From: Lepturacanthus savala
Taxonomy: Eukaryota > Chordata > Actinopteri > Scombriformes > Trichiuridae
Reading direction: 5' to 3'
Assembly: GCA_030544235.1 (NCBI GenBank)
Contig: CM060472.1
Location: forward strand, 19,002,154 to 19,066,153
DNA length: 64,000 nucleotides
In this document: positions 23,878 through 34,990 of the stretch, piece by piece
How positions within the stretch are numbered: the first letter of the stretch is position 1
Layout: each line of letters opens with the position of its first letter
Made by a program: the position numbers and the translations under genes
The notes under the pieces: generated by a model
What the model saw: only the letters and a program-made list of their open reading frames with translations
Told to the model about the DNA's origin: nothing
Database searches by the model: none

Positions 23878-24076
23878 AAACAGTGAGATTTATCTTGTCT
23901 GACCAGGCGGGTCTCTGGGTGCTCAGCACCTAAACCTCTGACCCTAGAGGTTTCACCCCTGGGCCTGGGGGAGGCCACTTATGGTAGAAGGGGCCCAGGG
24001 GTGATTCTAGGGTCAGAGGTTTAGGTGCTGAGCACCCGGAGACCTGCCCGGTCAGACAAGATAAATCTCACTGTTT
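23878..24076. mobile_element. Foldback element: 199-bp near-perfect palindrome
   Basis: The left arm (23878-23965) begins AAACAGTGAGATTTATCTTG and is the reverse complement of the right arm (23992-24076), with 3 mismatches in the first 71 pairs and one 3-base length difference further in. The unpaired centre is about 26 bases. Each arm contains CTGACCCTAGA and CACCCCTGGGCC, so CAGGGGTG-like words point outward from the centre. It has the shape of a foldback MITE or an inverted duplication. No target duplication is obvious, and a single copy is seen here. Confidence 0.8.
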
Positions 24077-25685
24077 TTTCAATTGTTCAATGTAATAAAC
24101 TACCTGTTAACCATTTATAGATGATGGGCATTATCAGGAGTTACCATCTTGTCCCTCCCTAACATTTTTGTCTCATTTTTATTCGTTCACTAAAGTGTCA
24201 GTCATTTTTTTTTTTTAGTTTTGATTTGTTTTCATCTGTGAAAAGGTCACAGTTCATCAACAAAGTATCATATGCAGGAGAACCACAAGTTTATTAAATG
24301 TGTTAAAGCACTTAGAATTGAACAAAGGGGAACTTAGAACAATCTAACCGGCACTAAGTGTTTTTCAGGGCTAGTGGGGGTATTTCTGCTCTTACATAAT
24401 AACATAAAGCGTAACCCTTTGTTGTGCATTAGCTCCCCTCAACAACTGAACCCAGTAGGAGTAAAACTGGAACCTGAGCAGCACTTTGCTTTGAGTGGTA
24501 TAAATACACCTATACATCCATTGTCTTTTTGGATAGATCCGAGCATGAATCAGCTCTTCATTAGACTTTCATGAGGGAGCAGAAAGACAACCCACATCTT
24601 TTATTTCCTTTACATCACCTCTCCGGTCACAAAGGTAGAGGGTTCTTTGCAAACAATGATATATGACACATGCCCACCCAAGTGCATTATCATAAAGAAG
24701 AGTCTTACACTTACTTATCAGAGGAGAAAAGGAGTTTAGTACACCGAGGCAGACAAAGATGGATGCCCTGTGGTTTTGTAAACACCTAAATTTGGAAGCA
24801 GTTTGAATGGAGCCCATTGGAGCATTGGGGTAAATTAATTGGGGTATTAATTCTGCGAGTCTCATTGAAGCCCTGTGTGGCAAAATTAACAAAATAATGA
24901 GATTTTGACAATGAGGAAAGAGAGAAAGGGCGAAAGAAGCGGATGCAGGGGACGGACGAAGGGGAAAGCAACGAGACAGGGATACATAAAGCGAGGCAAA
25001 ATCAGGAGGTAAACGCAGTGAAGAGAAAGGACAGGAAGGGAGTCATAAACTGCATTTATAAACACGTCTCTATAGTAACCAACTGGTAATTTCACTAGCA
25101 AGAGCGCGGGGAGGAGGAGGGGGCACAAACTGGGCCACCATTTACCGACATCACCACAATCAGGCTAGTTATTACGGTAGAGAGAGGGGAGAGGGAGAGG
25201 GGAACGCTGGGAGAGGCCGGGCATTAACATTTAAAAAAAGATTTGGAGGTTGCTCGGAATAAAAAATAGAGGATAATCTTTTAGATTTGTAGACGGCGGG
25301 GAGAAGAAAATCGAGGAACGCTCGCGTCGCTTTTCTTTAAATACAAGCAGAAAACAGGTCATGCTCCCAAGGGCTCTCTAATTCTGTGATTGGTCTGTAG
25401 TTTGTATTTTTTTTTTTCCTGCTGGGGGAGTGATTCCATCCTCTTCTTTTATACCGTTAGCGGCTTCCAGGGTGCTCCAAGCCTCGCTGTGTAAAATCAC
25501 GAGCAGTTACAGCCCACCTTTACTACAGTAGGCAGGTGATAATGTTGGCAGAGTAAAGACAAAAAAGGTGAGACTGAACATGGAACGTAGAGGTCATTTT
25601 TCCTGTATCAGTACGTGCTCCACATACTCTACCGAGCTGCGCCACTTTCCTACTATGTACAATTACCCTTTAGCTGTGTGATTGC
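24077..25685. other. Non-coding stretch, nothing firmly recognised
   Basis: There is a T run at 24208-24218 and a purine-rich patch at 24910-25220. The segment 25220-25330 (ATTTAAAAAAAGATTTGG onward) is unique and could be regulatory, but nothing more can be said from sequence alone. Confidence 0.4.
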
Positions 25686-25689
25686 ACAT

Positions 25690-25770
25690 GGTTATTACCG
25701 GTGTCTGTATCTGTGTGTATGTGTGTCTTTGTGTCTGTGTGCGCGCTTGTGTTTTTTTTTTTTTTTTTTT
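25690..25770. repeat. Imperfect (TG)n followed by poly(T)
   Basis: A TGTGTCTG-type imperfect run (about 25704-25752) ends in nineteen or so T residues (25752-25770). Confidence 0.8.
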
Positions 25771-25894
25771 GAGGCTGTTGTTCTTTCATCATTGAGATTC
25801 TGCTACCACACAGTCATAATGTTTTCTAATGTACTTCAACAAACAGCCATTCTCTATTAGTGTGTTTCTCTTCTCTTTTTCTCCCCTAATGTCT

Positions 25895-26130
25895 TTCTCC
25901 CTCAAACATACACACAAACTAGGAGGAACACAAAAACACCTGCACTGATAATAAAAGCATTAAAAACACACACACATATATATGTTAGAAGCACAAACAC
26001 ACATTGGAAACACATACGCACACATTAATAACAAAGACACACACACAGACACTAGAAACGCACATTAGAAACACGTTAGAGACACTAACACACATTGGAA
26101 ACACACACACATTAGTAACAAAGACCTTGA
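25895..26130. repeat. CA-rich degenerate minisatellite
   Basis: ACACACA runs are interspersed with recurring TTAGAAACAC/TTGGAAACACA words, giving an irregular period of roughly 20 bases. A related CA patch with CATTAGGAACACAC follows at 26520-26555. It translates to a Thr/His-rich peptide that is not a gene. Confidence 0.65.
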
Positions 26131-26240
26131 AAATGATTGACCAATTGTCCAGTCATGGAAAACATATGGAGAATGAGAACAAAAGGTCAAATGTCATGGA
26201 AATTCTTAAGTTATCATCAAAAACTATGGCAGGAAAAACT
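26130..26240. repeat. TCATGGAAA-type interspersed repeat fragment
   Basis: GTCATGGAAAACATATGG and TGTCATGGAAATTC recall the repeat ends seen at 50095-50170 and 51505-51535 in this window. The assignment is tentative. Confidence 0.3.
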
Positions 26241-26344
26241 TAAAGTACCTTATTACAGGTTCATTTGAGCCTCTGGCATTTTTTACTCCACCATCATTAG
26301 CATAATTTTATGCGATTTAACGTGGCTAAATTGGAAATAAAGCT

Positions 26345-26475
26345 ATCAATCAGTCAATTCGACTTCATTCAAGAGTCTTTATTGTCATTATCCTGAATAT
26401 TTGTTGGACCTGCAGCTTACCGGTACATACAATAGAATAATAAGTAGAATACAATAGAGGTACATATTAATAAAG
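26345..26475. repeat. Possible LINE 3'-end fragment
   Basis: AGAGTCTTTATTGTCATTAT resembles the 3' ends of fish L2/Rex-type LINEs (on the opposite strand). Downstream is AT-rich. No coding part is attached. Confidence 0.3.
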
Positions 26476-26479
26476 TATT

Positions 26480-27150
26480 GCATATTAATGTATTTAAAAG
26501 GGGAATGTATTAATGTAAAAGAAACACACACGCATTAGGAACACACACACACATCAGACAGACAGACATGCATTCAAATGACCCACTGTTCATGTGAGAC
26601 ACACAGATCATGTTATCCTCTGTGGGGCTTTGAGTGGGATTCTGCACCATCAGCCTAAACACCCACTTACGCCAGTAAATCTCAATAATACGTCCGTATG
26701 AAACGTGTATGCCGCCCCTGACATGCAGACAGCTGGCTCTGACATCTGGAGTGCGTGATATACTGTTCCATCGAATCGTCTTCCAAGACACTCGAGATGA
26801 TAAAAGAAAAATATTTTAATCTACTTTCAGATTCATGACAGCTTCGATTAGCCGGAGGTGCTGGAGCCGAGGAACGAGGCAGTGTTCCTTTACAATCCGG
26901 GCAGAGCTTCTCTCCCCCCCCTCCCCTTCACCTCCCTCCACCTCCTCCGCTTCTTTTGCTCCCTCTGTCTTTCCTGACAAGACTGCAGATAAGACAGCGG
27001 TGTACAATAATAAGACTGTAGTCCTGTGCAAGCCCACAGTCACCAGAGACCAAGGGGGGAGGCCTCCCAGGGACTAGCCAGGGAGCAGATAAATAACAGT
27101 GCATGCTTGACTCCTTAGACACCACGCAGGCTGGAGAATTAATCACGGGC
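26480..27150. other. Non-coding stretch, nothing firmly recognised
   Basis: A C-rich patch lies at 26910-26950. Overlapping short frames on both strands carry no domain. Confidence 0.4.
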
Positions 27151-27151
27151 C

Positions 27152-27193
27152 GAGCAGCTCCTCCACTCCTCCAGACCAGCGGAGGAGCTGCTC
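27152..27193. repeat. Perfect 13-bp inverted repeat in GC-rich DNA
   Basis: GAGCAGCTCCTCC (27152-27164) is exactly inverted at 27181-27193 around a 16-base spacer. It lies in a CpG-containing block (27140-27400). Confidence 0.75.
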
Positions 27194-27708
27194 CTTTGGA
27201 GTCCGGGGCCCTCCACGCGCACCCCGTTCAATACACACGCGTTGTCGGCAGTCCGGACAGAGATTAACACGCACGCACACACACACACACACCGACGTGT
27301 GAAGTTGAAGTTGCACGGCGGCATTGGCGGCCTGCAGCATTAGTCTCGCCGTGCGACTGTCCTTGTGAATGATGGTCGGCACCGGCGTACGGCCTCAGGT
27401 GAGAGTTATCTCGCCACTTTACAAACTCTGCGGTGCTGTAATGTGACACCAGCGTGGCTAATAACATGCAATTCCCCGCTCCTCCTCTCGCAGTGTTTCT
27501 TTTTCTCTCCCCGGCGCGTTTAATTGATCCCCTCCCATCTCTCCGCTGCTCTTTCTCTTTTTTTTTCTTTTTTTGCCGCTCTCTGTTTTTGTTCTTTTTT
27601 TCCCCCTCTCTCTGTGATTTCTGTTATAGATACAGTGCAGGGATTCTATTCCACGGGGGAACCCTTGAGGCAACACACATGGAGATGTATGCCAAGACCA
27701 TATCACAG

Positions 27709-27746
27709 ACCATGCATATACTGTACATCTACAGTATATGCATGGT
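27709..27746. repeat. Perfect 17-bp inverted repeat (38-bp hairpin)
   Basis: ACCATGCATATACTGTA (27709-27725) is followed by CATC and then the exact reverse complement (27730-27746). Pairing does not extend outward, so the stem is shorter than the roughly 30 bp usual for a microRNA precursor. It could be a cruciform-forming site or the core of a tiny foldback element. Confidence 0.85.
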
Positions 27747-28540
27747 GAAGTTAAGCAGTATGCAGCACACATGCCGCAGTCGGGGTCTTATGGGGATTAC
27801 GCCGGTAACAAAGCATCTGCACTGTAAATGCCAGTGTAAAATATACATGATGCGGAGTGGAGGATTTAAAAAAAAACAAGGGAAAGTGTGTGTCCTCAGA
27901 AGAAAACATCGTGTTAAATCAGAGGAGTGTGGGGCGCAATGGCAGCGAATCACTAATGGAGTCTCACAAGGCCGATCAACCTAACAAATTACTGCTTTAT
28001 GCTACTGTAGGGCCACCTACTTTATTTATTCATTTATTATTTATCCACATTCACACATTCCTAATAATTTCGTGATTAATAGCAGTGCTTCCTCTCAGTT
28101 GAGAATTGGATTATGCTATGCAAATTTATAACACTTTAACACACAGCGAGACAACGTAGCGCAGTGGAGCTGAAAAACGGGGAAATTCTCGCTAGAAACT
28201 GAAATATCTACTTATGGACCCCAAACTAGAATTCATTGCACCTGACAGAGTAAGGGGGGGGGGAACTGTAGAGGCAGGCTGCTCCGTGCTGAAGCTTTTT
28301 CCTGAGCGATGTTTGACTGAAACAATGCCGGGGCCGAGCTCAGCTCCTGGCCGTCTGTCCAGGAGGGGCCCGGTCCTATCACTGCTGCGTTTTAGCTAAT
28401 CCAGCTAATCCTGCCTCTCCCCGTGGACACCTTGCGTCTCCCTGCTCCCCTCCTTTGATCCGAAGTTGTAGGGAGGGAGGGGGGAAAAGGCTCCTGTTTT
28501 GTCCATGTGTCTCTTTCGCACCGATTCTCCAAACACAAGT
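27747..28540. other. Non-coding stretch, nothing recognised
   Basis: There is a G run at 28254-28262. The frames here are short or low-complexity. Confidence 0.45.
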
Positions 28541-28546
28541 CCAGTG

Positions 28547-28602
28547 GGAGGAGGAGGAGGAGGATGAGGAGGAGGAGGAGGAGGAGGAGGAGGAGGAGGA
28601 AA
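28547..28602. repeat. (GGA)n microsatellite
   Basis: About eighteen GGA/GAG triplets with one TGA interruption. In frame it reads poly-Glu or poly-Arg, and on the minus strand it gives poly-Pro frames. None is supported as coding. Confidence 0.92.
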
Positions 28603-28834
28603 TTTGGCAGCGCAGCCTCCCTCTCTCACTCTCCTGTTTCCCAAAATACCCTGCTCCCTAATCCGGCTGGAGATGGTGGGAACAGAGCAGGTTGTCTTCC
28701 AAGGTGGAATTCTGCTTGTTGCCCATCTCCTTCCTGCAGGGAGCAACTTTGTGTGATGAGTAATTAAGACCCAACGAAGGAGATTCCCTGCTACAACACA
28801 GCTACTGATAAACACCACCCACTGAAACAATGAC

Positions 28835-30160
28835 ACTGACACTACTGTATATAATACTCTACTCCTGTAATACTATAATTCTAATAGTGTATTAATATAC
28901 TACTGTACTACCTTACTACTATACTACTGTACTACTGTAATACTATACCACAATGCTACTATACTACTGTAATACTATACCACAATGCTACTATACTACT
29001 GTACTACTGTAATACTATACCACAATGCTACTATACTACTGTAATACTATACCACAATGCTACTATACTACTGTATTACTGTAATACTATACCACAATGC
29101 TACTATACTACTGTAATACTATACCACAATGCTACTATACTACTGTAATACTATACCACAATGCTACTATACTACTGTATTACTATACTACTCTACTACC
29201 TTACTACTATACTACTATACTACTGTAATACTATACCACAATGCTACTATACTACTGTACTACTGTAATACTATACCACAATGCTACTATACTACTGTAA
29301 TACTATACCACAATGCTACTATACTACTGTATTACTATACTACTCTACTACCTTACTACTATACTACTGTACTACTGTAATACTATACCACAATGCTACT
29401 ATACTCCAGTATTACTATACTACTGGACTACTTTACTACTATATAACTATACTACTATACTATTATACTACAATGTACTAACGCTATACTCCTGTATTAT
29501 TATACTACTGTACATTGTACTACTCTAAAACTGTACTACAAGACTACTTTACTGCTGCACTACTATACACTGTATAACTATGTTACAGTACTACTGTACT
29601 ACTGTAGTATTGTAGCATAGTTATACAATACTACTGTACTACTGTAGTGCACTGGTATACTGCTATGCGACAATTCTACTTTACTACTATACTGCTATGC
29701 TACCATACTACTATACACTGTACTACTATACCACTATACTACTATGGTACTCTACTATTATACTACTATCATACTACTATACACTGTACTACTATGGTAC
29801 TCTACTATTATACTGCTATCATACTACTATACACTGTACTACTATGGTACTCTACTATCATACTACTATCCACTATACTACTCTACTACCATACTACTGT
29901 ACTTTGTACTACTGTACCACTGTACTACTATGGTACTCTGCTACCATACTACTATCCACTATACTACTCTACTACCATACTACTATAATTTGTACTACTA
30001 TACCACTGTAGTACTAAACTACTCTGCTACCATATTACTATCCACTATACTGGATACCATATCATACTCTTCTATACTTTGTACTACACTGTACTACTAT
30101 ACTACTCTATTGCCATACTACTATACACTACAGTACTACAGAAGTACTAGTGTACTTCGT
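28835..30160. repeat. TAC-rich satellite with 8-bp phasing
   Basis: The whole 1.3 kb is built from TACTACTG, TACTATAC and similar words. In the first part the marker CCACAATGC starts at 28948, 28980, 29020, 29052, 29092, 29124, 29156, 29236, 29276, 29308 and 29388. Every interval (32, 40 or 80) is a multiple of 8, so a higher-order unit of four or five octamers is visible. After about 29500 the phasing changes: TACACTG markers at 29714, 29780 and 29830 are 66 and 50 apart, with TATGGTACTC inserts. Plus-strand frames stay open for up to 162 codons as Tyr/Thr/Leu repeats, while the minus strand is full of TAG. It is not a gene. Confidence 0.93.
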
Positions 30161-30359
30161 CCTGTGCAGCCCGCACATTGTGAGCAGCCCTCTGTTAGAA
30201 ACAATCCTCGCAGAATGAATCCTGGTTGCTGATCGAGGAAAAATGATTTTTTTTTTGAATCAACACCTCAGAAAAGTCATGTCAGCAGTGGAGTAATTGC
30301 TTGTTTGTGTTACTCTGCGCATATTTGGTTCACCCTTTTTTTTCCCTTCTCTCCAGATC

Positions 30360-30965
30360 AATGCTTACAAATATAGATCAGGCAAGCTCAGGCAAGTCCA
30401 TTTTGACAGATGAATTTAACGTGTACTCTGTCATCATTCAAGGATCAGAGGGCGAAATCTAATTTTATGCCGACCTTGAAGACTGTAAATCCGATCAATG
30501 GCGTTTTGTTTTCGTACGGTATTGTGTGTTTTTTAATGTTTGCATACATTAATGTCAGTCTGTGAACCTCATTAGCTGCCGAGTGTGTTGGTGTGTCTGC
30601 GGACGCTTTTAAACGTGCCTCTGTGTAACGAGGTATATTTGGGGGTGTGTGTACTGTAAGTATGTACTGTATGTGGGCCTGTGAGGGGCTGGGTGTGGAG
30701 CTGTGTAATCTGCGTGAGATGTCATTCAAACGGAGCACTGTGAGCGCTGCCGAGCCGCGATAAGCGTAAAGATCAGATTTCACTTCTCAGCGTGCCTACC
30801 GCTTCGGCTAATTTTCATAATTAATTAAAAAGCCGGTAAACATTACATCATGCAGCTGATAAGCTTCCCTGTTGTTCTCCTTGCTTCCCATTAACTGTGA
30901 ATTATCAGTGTGTGATGCGTTCTCCTTCTGTACTTCACTACTGATCTTCAATGGAGGGATAGTTG
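30360..30965. promoter_or_regulatory. Candidate conserved non-coding element
   Basis: Repeat-free DNA just right of the satellite carries TAATTAATTAAAA (about 30818), GTGAATTATCAG (about 30896) and GATAAGC words. A 112-codon minus-strand frame (30445-30783) has no domain. The regulatory call is inferred from motif content. Confidence 0.28.
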
Positions 30966-31052
30966 GGACTTAATGTTTGACGCTGCATTGAACTGACTCA
31001 GTATGGCCCCTGTCAGCCTGTCAATCAAAGTGATGGGATTGATGCTGCTGCT

Positions 31053-31066
31053 GCTGCTTGGGAACA
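31053..31066. repeat. (CTG)n short run
   Basis: Four to five CTG/GCT units, a smaller relative of the run at 31419. Confidence 0.8.
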
Positions 31067-31225
31067 TGTCTGATAGATGGTTTTCACACTCACTAGCCAC
31101 ATTGTGCAGATGGACCCGTTTTGTTTTCCATCAGCAGCTTAATATTCCTTAACATTAACTTGTAAAGGCTTAAAACCACAGACTTTATAAATATTGGACT
31201 TGGCCTCCATCACATTTAAACAGGT

Positions 31226-31400
31226 GTTAAAGGCGCAATGTGTCAAATTTAGCTGTCATTTAAGTTAAGGAAATCCCAAAAATCAAACTATGATTATCAA
31301 AAATACATAGAAAAACAACTGTGCTGACATTATTTCACAGATGTTTTGCATTATGCATTGTGTCGCAGCGCCACCAATGTGATTAGCTAAAATGACGAGC
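31226..31400 (+). repeat. Interspersed repeat fragment (TTAAAGGCGCAATGTGT type)
   Basis: GTTAAAGGCGCAATGTGTC with downstream ATTTAGCTGTCATTTAAG resembles the terminal part of a common fish MITE. The far end was not identified, so the right limit is arbitrary. Confidence 0.4.
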
Positions 31401-31418
31401 ATGGCCTGGGATACAGCT

Positions 31419-31441
31419 GGCTGCTGCTGCTGCTGCTGCTG
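31419..31441. repeat. (CTG)n microsatellite
   Basis: Seven to eight uninterrupted CTG units. Confidence 0.9.
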
Positions 31442-31444
31442 TTT

Positions 31445-33475
31445 TGGGGAAAACCAACACACATCAGTCCACCAAAGCTGTCACGCCAGGAAATACAGAA
31501 CCATTTTCAAGCAGCAGGAGTTTTTTTTTTTTTATGTTTCGTTATTAAAACATTGATTTCTCTTCACTTTTAACTTCTCAGCAGAGCTATAGGCAGTCAC
31601 GCACCATCACATCTTAAATGCTGGCGAGTTTGGAAGCAGCACGCACAAGGGAATCTGCATCCTTAATAATAGAATAGCTTATCTTGCCAAACAGGTTTCC
31701 TGGTGACTTGGATATTGCCTGTTTTGATCAGTGCTGATGATGCACTAATCAGCATCGACCGAGCCAAACAGGAAAAGCAACACACACACATTCTAGATGT
31801 TATAAAAACCGCACCTCGTTCGGTGTGGCGTTGGAGAATCTTCATGCTCGTCATGAGACTGTTAACTGTCAGTAAAGCAAGTTTTTTTCTCCCCGTGATC
31901 AGCCTGATGTTGTCTCATTCTGTTCTCTGTCAAGTGTTGTATTTGAACCAGTTTGGTAATTATTCTCTCCTACAAAAGTCAGTAAGGAGTTACACAGTAA
32001 GCGATTACAGATTGCTCTTTTAATAAAATAGTAGGGGTGAAATATGAACATAACAAACCCTGATCACAATAACATAATTTATAGAAACCACGGCTAAAAA
32101 TATGTTGATTTCTGCTGAACAGAGCATTTTAACATGGGATCTATAGCGAAATAAATACTTCTACCCTCTGGTTCCCTGCTCCCGCTGAATTTCTGACCAT
32201 TACTGCCCTCACCCACAAGGTGTGCACAACGTGTCCGCCCAATCCTGCGAAGTATATGTCCACTCCCGTCCGCAGCCCTCCAAATCCTGCAGATGCATTG
32301 ATTTTGTGTCTTCTCCGTCCCTTAAGAGAAAACTTTCTGCAATTAATAAAGAGATAGATGGGGTTGTCTGCTTCGTTTCCCTCCCTTTGACGCTCTGGGG
32401 TTAATGCTCCTACTTGGTTGTTTTCATTTGTTTTTAAAAGGAAATAAAGAGAGGTTTATATTCTATTCTTCTCCAATGTAGTTAGCAGGCTCTTAGCAAC
32501 AGGGCTGCCGGAATGAGCTGCTAAACTGTCGTTATAATTAGAACACAGACAGGCAAAGTGACACACATTTAAATATAACCGCATTTCTGAAAATTAAAAC
32601 ATTGCTCCATCACGCAGCACATAAACTAGGTGGCTTTGCAAAACAATAACACCATAAACGTGAAAATGATTGCCAGATGTTGAAAAAATAAGAAGTCAAA
32701 CATTGTATTATGCGTAGGCCTACTCATAACACCGCCATCATCACTAGGATTATTAACAAATAGCAACGAGGAGCTGAGCTGTCTCACACAGGAATAAATA
32801 AATAGAATAACCTAAAATAAACTAAGTTAACAAATGAATGACCTGCCAGTGTTGCTATGGAGGAAGAGAACGCTGCTGGCCGACTGAGGTCCCAGTCTCT
32901 TGCGTCTCTCTCTCTTCCAAGATGCTAGACGCGGGGACGCTGAAAATGAAACACGCCAGCTTGGAGAGTGCTTGGTATTGCTGTTTATTGATTTTCCACC
33001 ATTCAAGCGCGCTGTCTGGGTCCAGGTTATCAGAAAGCTAGGCTAGCCTGCGTTACTATCCCGCAGTGGTTTATTTTAGTGGCCCAATACCGCCCGCGGC
33101 TAAATTAAAACTGCCCATTCCGCGTGATTTGCGTTTTTCTTTACTGCAAGACCCAATCCCCACGACTACAGCATGGGACCCTGTTTAGGAAAGAAAAAAC
33201 AAACTTAGAAACAATTAATTTCCTTCCCGTTTCTTGATATTTTTAAACCAGGGCGCTCCCCCTCTATGATAGGGGATATTATTTACAGGCCGAAATAGCA
33301 GCCTTACATTGGGCCGCTAACAAACAAACGGCAAAACCGACAATTCCCGATAAGTGAAACTGCAATCCAAGCAAAAAGGAAGCAGAAGGACACAGGAAAG
33401 GAGAGGAGTTTCAAAATGATGTGCTTGCAACTGCCCGCTGCGAACGAGCCCTCTCAGCATCCAGGTCCTCATTGG
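31445..33475. other. Non-coding stretch, nothing recognised
   Basis: There is a T run at 31520-31532. Frames of 60-106 codons (for example 31703-32023 on the plus strand) show no domain. I see no RNA gene or transposon. Confidence 0.45.
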
Positions 33476-33479
33476 TTAG

Positions 33480-34260
33480 GATGACTTAGAGTGGTGCCGC
33501 GGGCCCTTCACTCGCCGTTCCCCGTCTCCATCTTCTCCCTATTAATCTTTCGCTCGTTCCTTCCTTCCCCTTTCCTTTTCACTTCTCTCCCGTTTTCAAT
33601 TTGCTGTTTTTCTCCCGGCGTCCTCCCCGTATCTCCCCGTTTCTCTCTCTGTGGGTGTCATTACGCCGGATCCTAATCTGGATTGGCCTATCACTCGTCA
33701 CTCCCGCGTACAGGTCTACACATATTTCGTGTTCATCGCTCTCCCTGCGCCGCTGCTGCTCTCTCTGGCTCCAGCAGCATCACCCACCCGTAGCAGCCGC
33801 GTTGTTTGCTTTGGGCTTTGGGCGAGTAAGCAGGTCTCTTGTTGTTGGGTCTGTCTCCACGCTGGTCTGTGTGTGGAGTGTCGCTGTCAGGATTAAGGCC
33901 CCGTAATGAAGAGCAGAGGGAGAGTCGGGTTAGAACAGTACTCCACCGGATTAACGCGGCGCATTGAGTGTTTGGTTGCATCGCCGCGGCGCGTGATCTC
34001 ACAAACTCCTTCCCATGGAAACGCTCTCCGAGCCAGCGGCGGCCGCGTTGAGCCTCAGTGAGATCGACGCATCAGGAAAACAGATCGATGCCGATGGACA
34101 CGTCAGCCAGGGGTGCTCACATTTCAGAACAGATCGCGCATTATCTAAAAGCCCTAACGGATACACGATACGCCGCGGCGTGTTGTCTGTTTGTTTTTTT
34201 TTTATTGACCATATGCTTGTATCTCTACAGAGGAAGAGATTAGGGAAATAAAATGTGCTA
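33480..34260. promoter_or_regulatory. CpG-rich block, possible CpG island or enhancer
   Basis: CpG dinucleotides are dense compared with the flanks, with GGATTAACGCGGCGC (about 33949), CGCCGCGGCGCG (about 33982), GCGGCGGCCGCG (about 34036) and CGCCGCGGCG (about 34171). The left part is pyrimidine-rich (33510-33640). The overlapping frames on both strands (60-101 codons) have no domain. The block could be a promoter-associated CpG island of an unannotated transcript or a conserved element. I see no TATA box or first exon that I can support. Confidence 0.35.
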
Positions 34261-34539
34261 ATTCCCACAAGACGTAAAACCTAGAAGCGACAGCAAAGAT
34301 GGCATGCGGTAAAAAAAAAAAAAAACTCCCGGGCCCCCCGAAATCAGGTGCTACCCTAATAAATACAGAGCCACGCGGCGCAGAAAAACTGTCCACTTTA
34401 ATTGCACATTTTCCAACAGTAACTGACGGAATAATTAAGACTCAGAGGAGTCACTGGAACCATCTGTGCAGGTAAAGAGAGGATGTCCAAGAGGAGGCTG
34501 ATAGAGAAGTGGGGGAAGAGAGGCAACAAGGCTAGCGGG

Positions 34540-34700
34540 GGAGGGGGGGAGGGGGTGGCACGGGGGTACGAGAGACACAGATTGAGACAAAGGCCGAGAC
34601 TGAGGAGAGAGACAGAGAGAGAGAGAGAGAAGGAAGAAGAATGCAAATGCGAGCAAGCAAGAAACGAGAGAAATAGGGGGAGCGGAGGAGATGAACTCAT
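34540..34700. repeat. Purine-rich (GA)n tract
   Basis: GGGGGAGGGGG and GAGAGAGAGAGAGA runs (especially 34608-34632) with G+A bias. Confidence 0.65.
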
Positions 34701-34884
34701 TAGCTTCAGTGTTATTTGCTGCGGAGGAACTGCAGGCAAATTTAACTTCTGCCAAACAGATTTACCCAAGATACCGAGAACCGAGTAAAGTTCCCTTCGG
34801 GTCTGATGTGGACGTGCGTGCATGTGTGTGTGTGTGCGTTTGTTTGTGTGAATTGATTCTGCACTATAGGAGTTTGTTAGGGGT

Positions 34885-34990
34885 GGAACACCAGTATTTT
34901 AAGTAGTATTATTTTAAATATTGTATTTTCCATTTATTTTACAGCCTTAGTTGCTTTTCAGATTGATTCATGAGTAAGTTAAACTGTATT
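34885..34990 (+). repeat. Possible fragment of the AGTACTTGAGTA hAT family
   Basis: CAGCCTTAGTTGCTTTTCAG (about 34944) corresponds to the GTTTAGTTACTTTTCAGATG segment of the complete element at 40106 (about 40251). The similarity is limited to this part. Confidence 0.35.

Noticed and set aside
26004..26243. 79-codon frame rich in Thr/His
   Set aside because: It is a translation of a CA-rich minisatellite.
27709..27746. microRNA precursor
   Set aside because: The stem is only 17 bp with a 4-base loop and no extension, shorter than known precursors.
27454..27984. 176-codon plus-strand open frame
   Set aside because: It begins in a T-rich tract coding for Phe/Ser repeats and then crosses the perfect hairpin at 27709. 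There is no domain and no splice evidence.
28948..29388. Regularly spaced repeated words resembling a CRISPR array
   Set aside because: The intervals between markers are themselves made of the same octamers, not unique spacers, and the genome is a fish.
29129..30232. Long Tyr/Thr/Leu-rich open frames
   Set aside because: They are translations of the TAC satellite in all plus frames and carry no biological signal.
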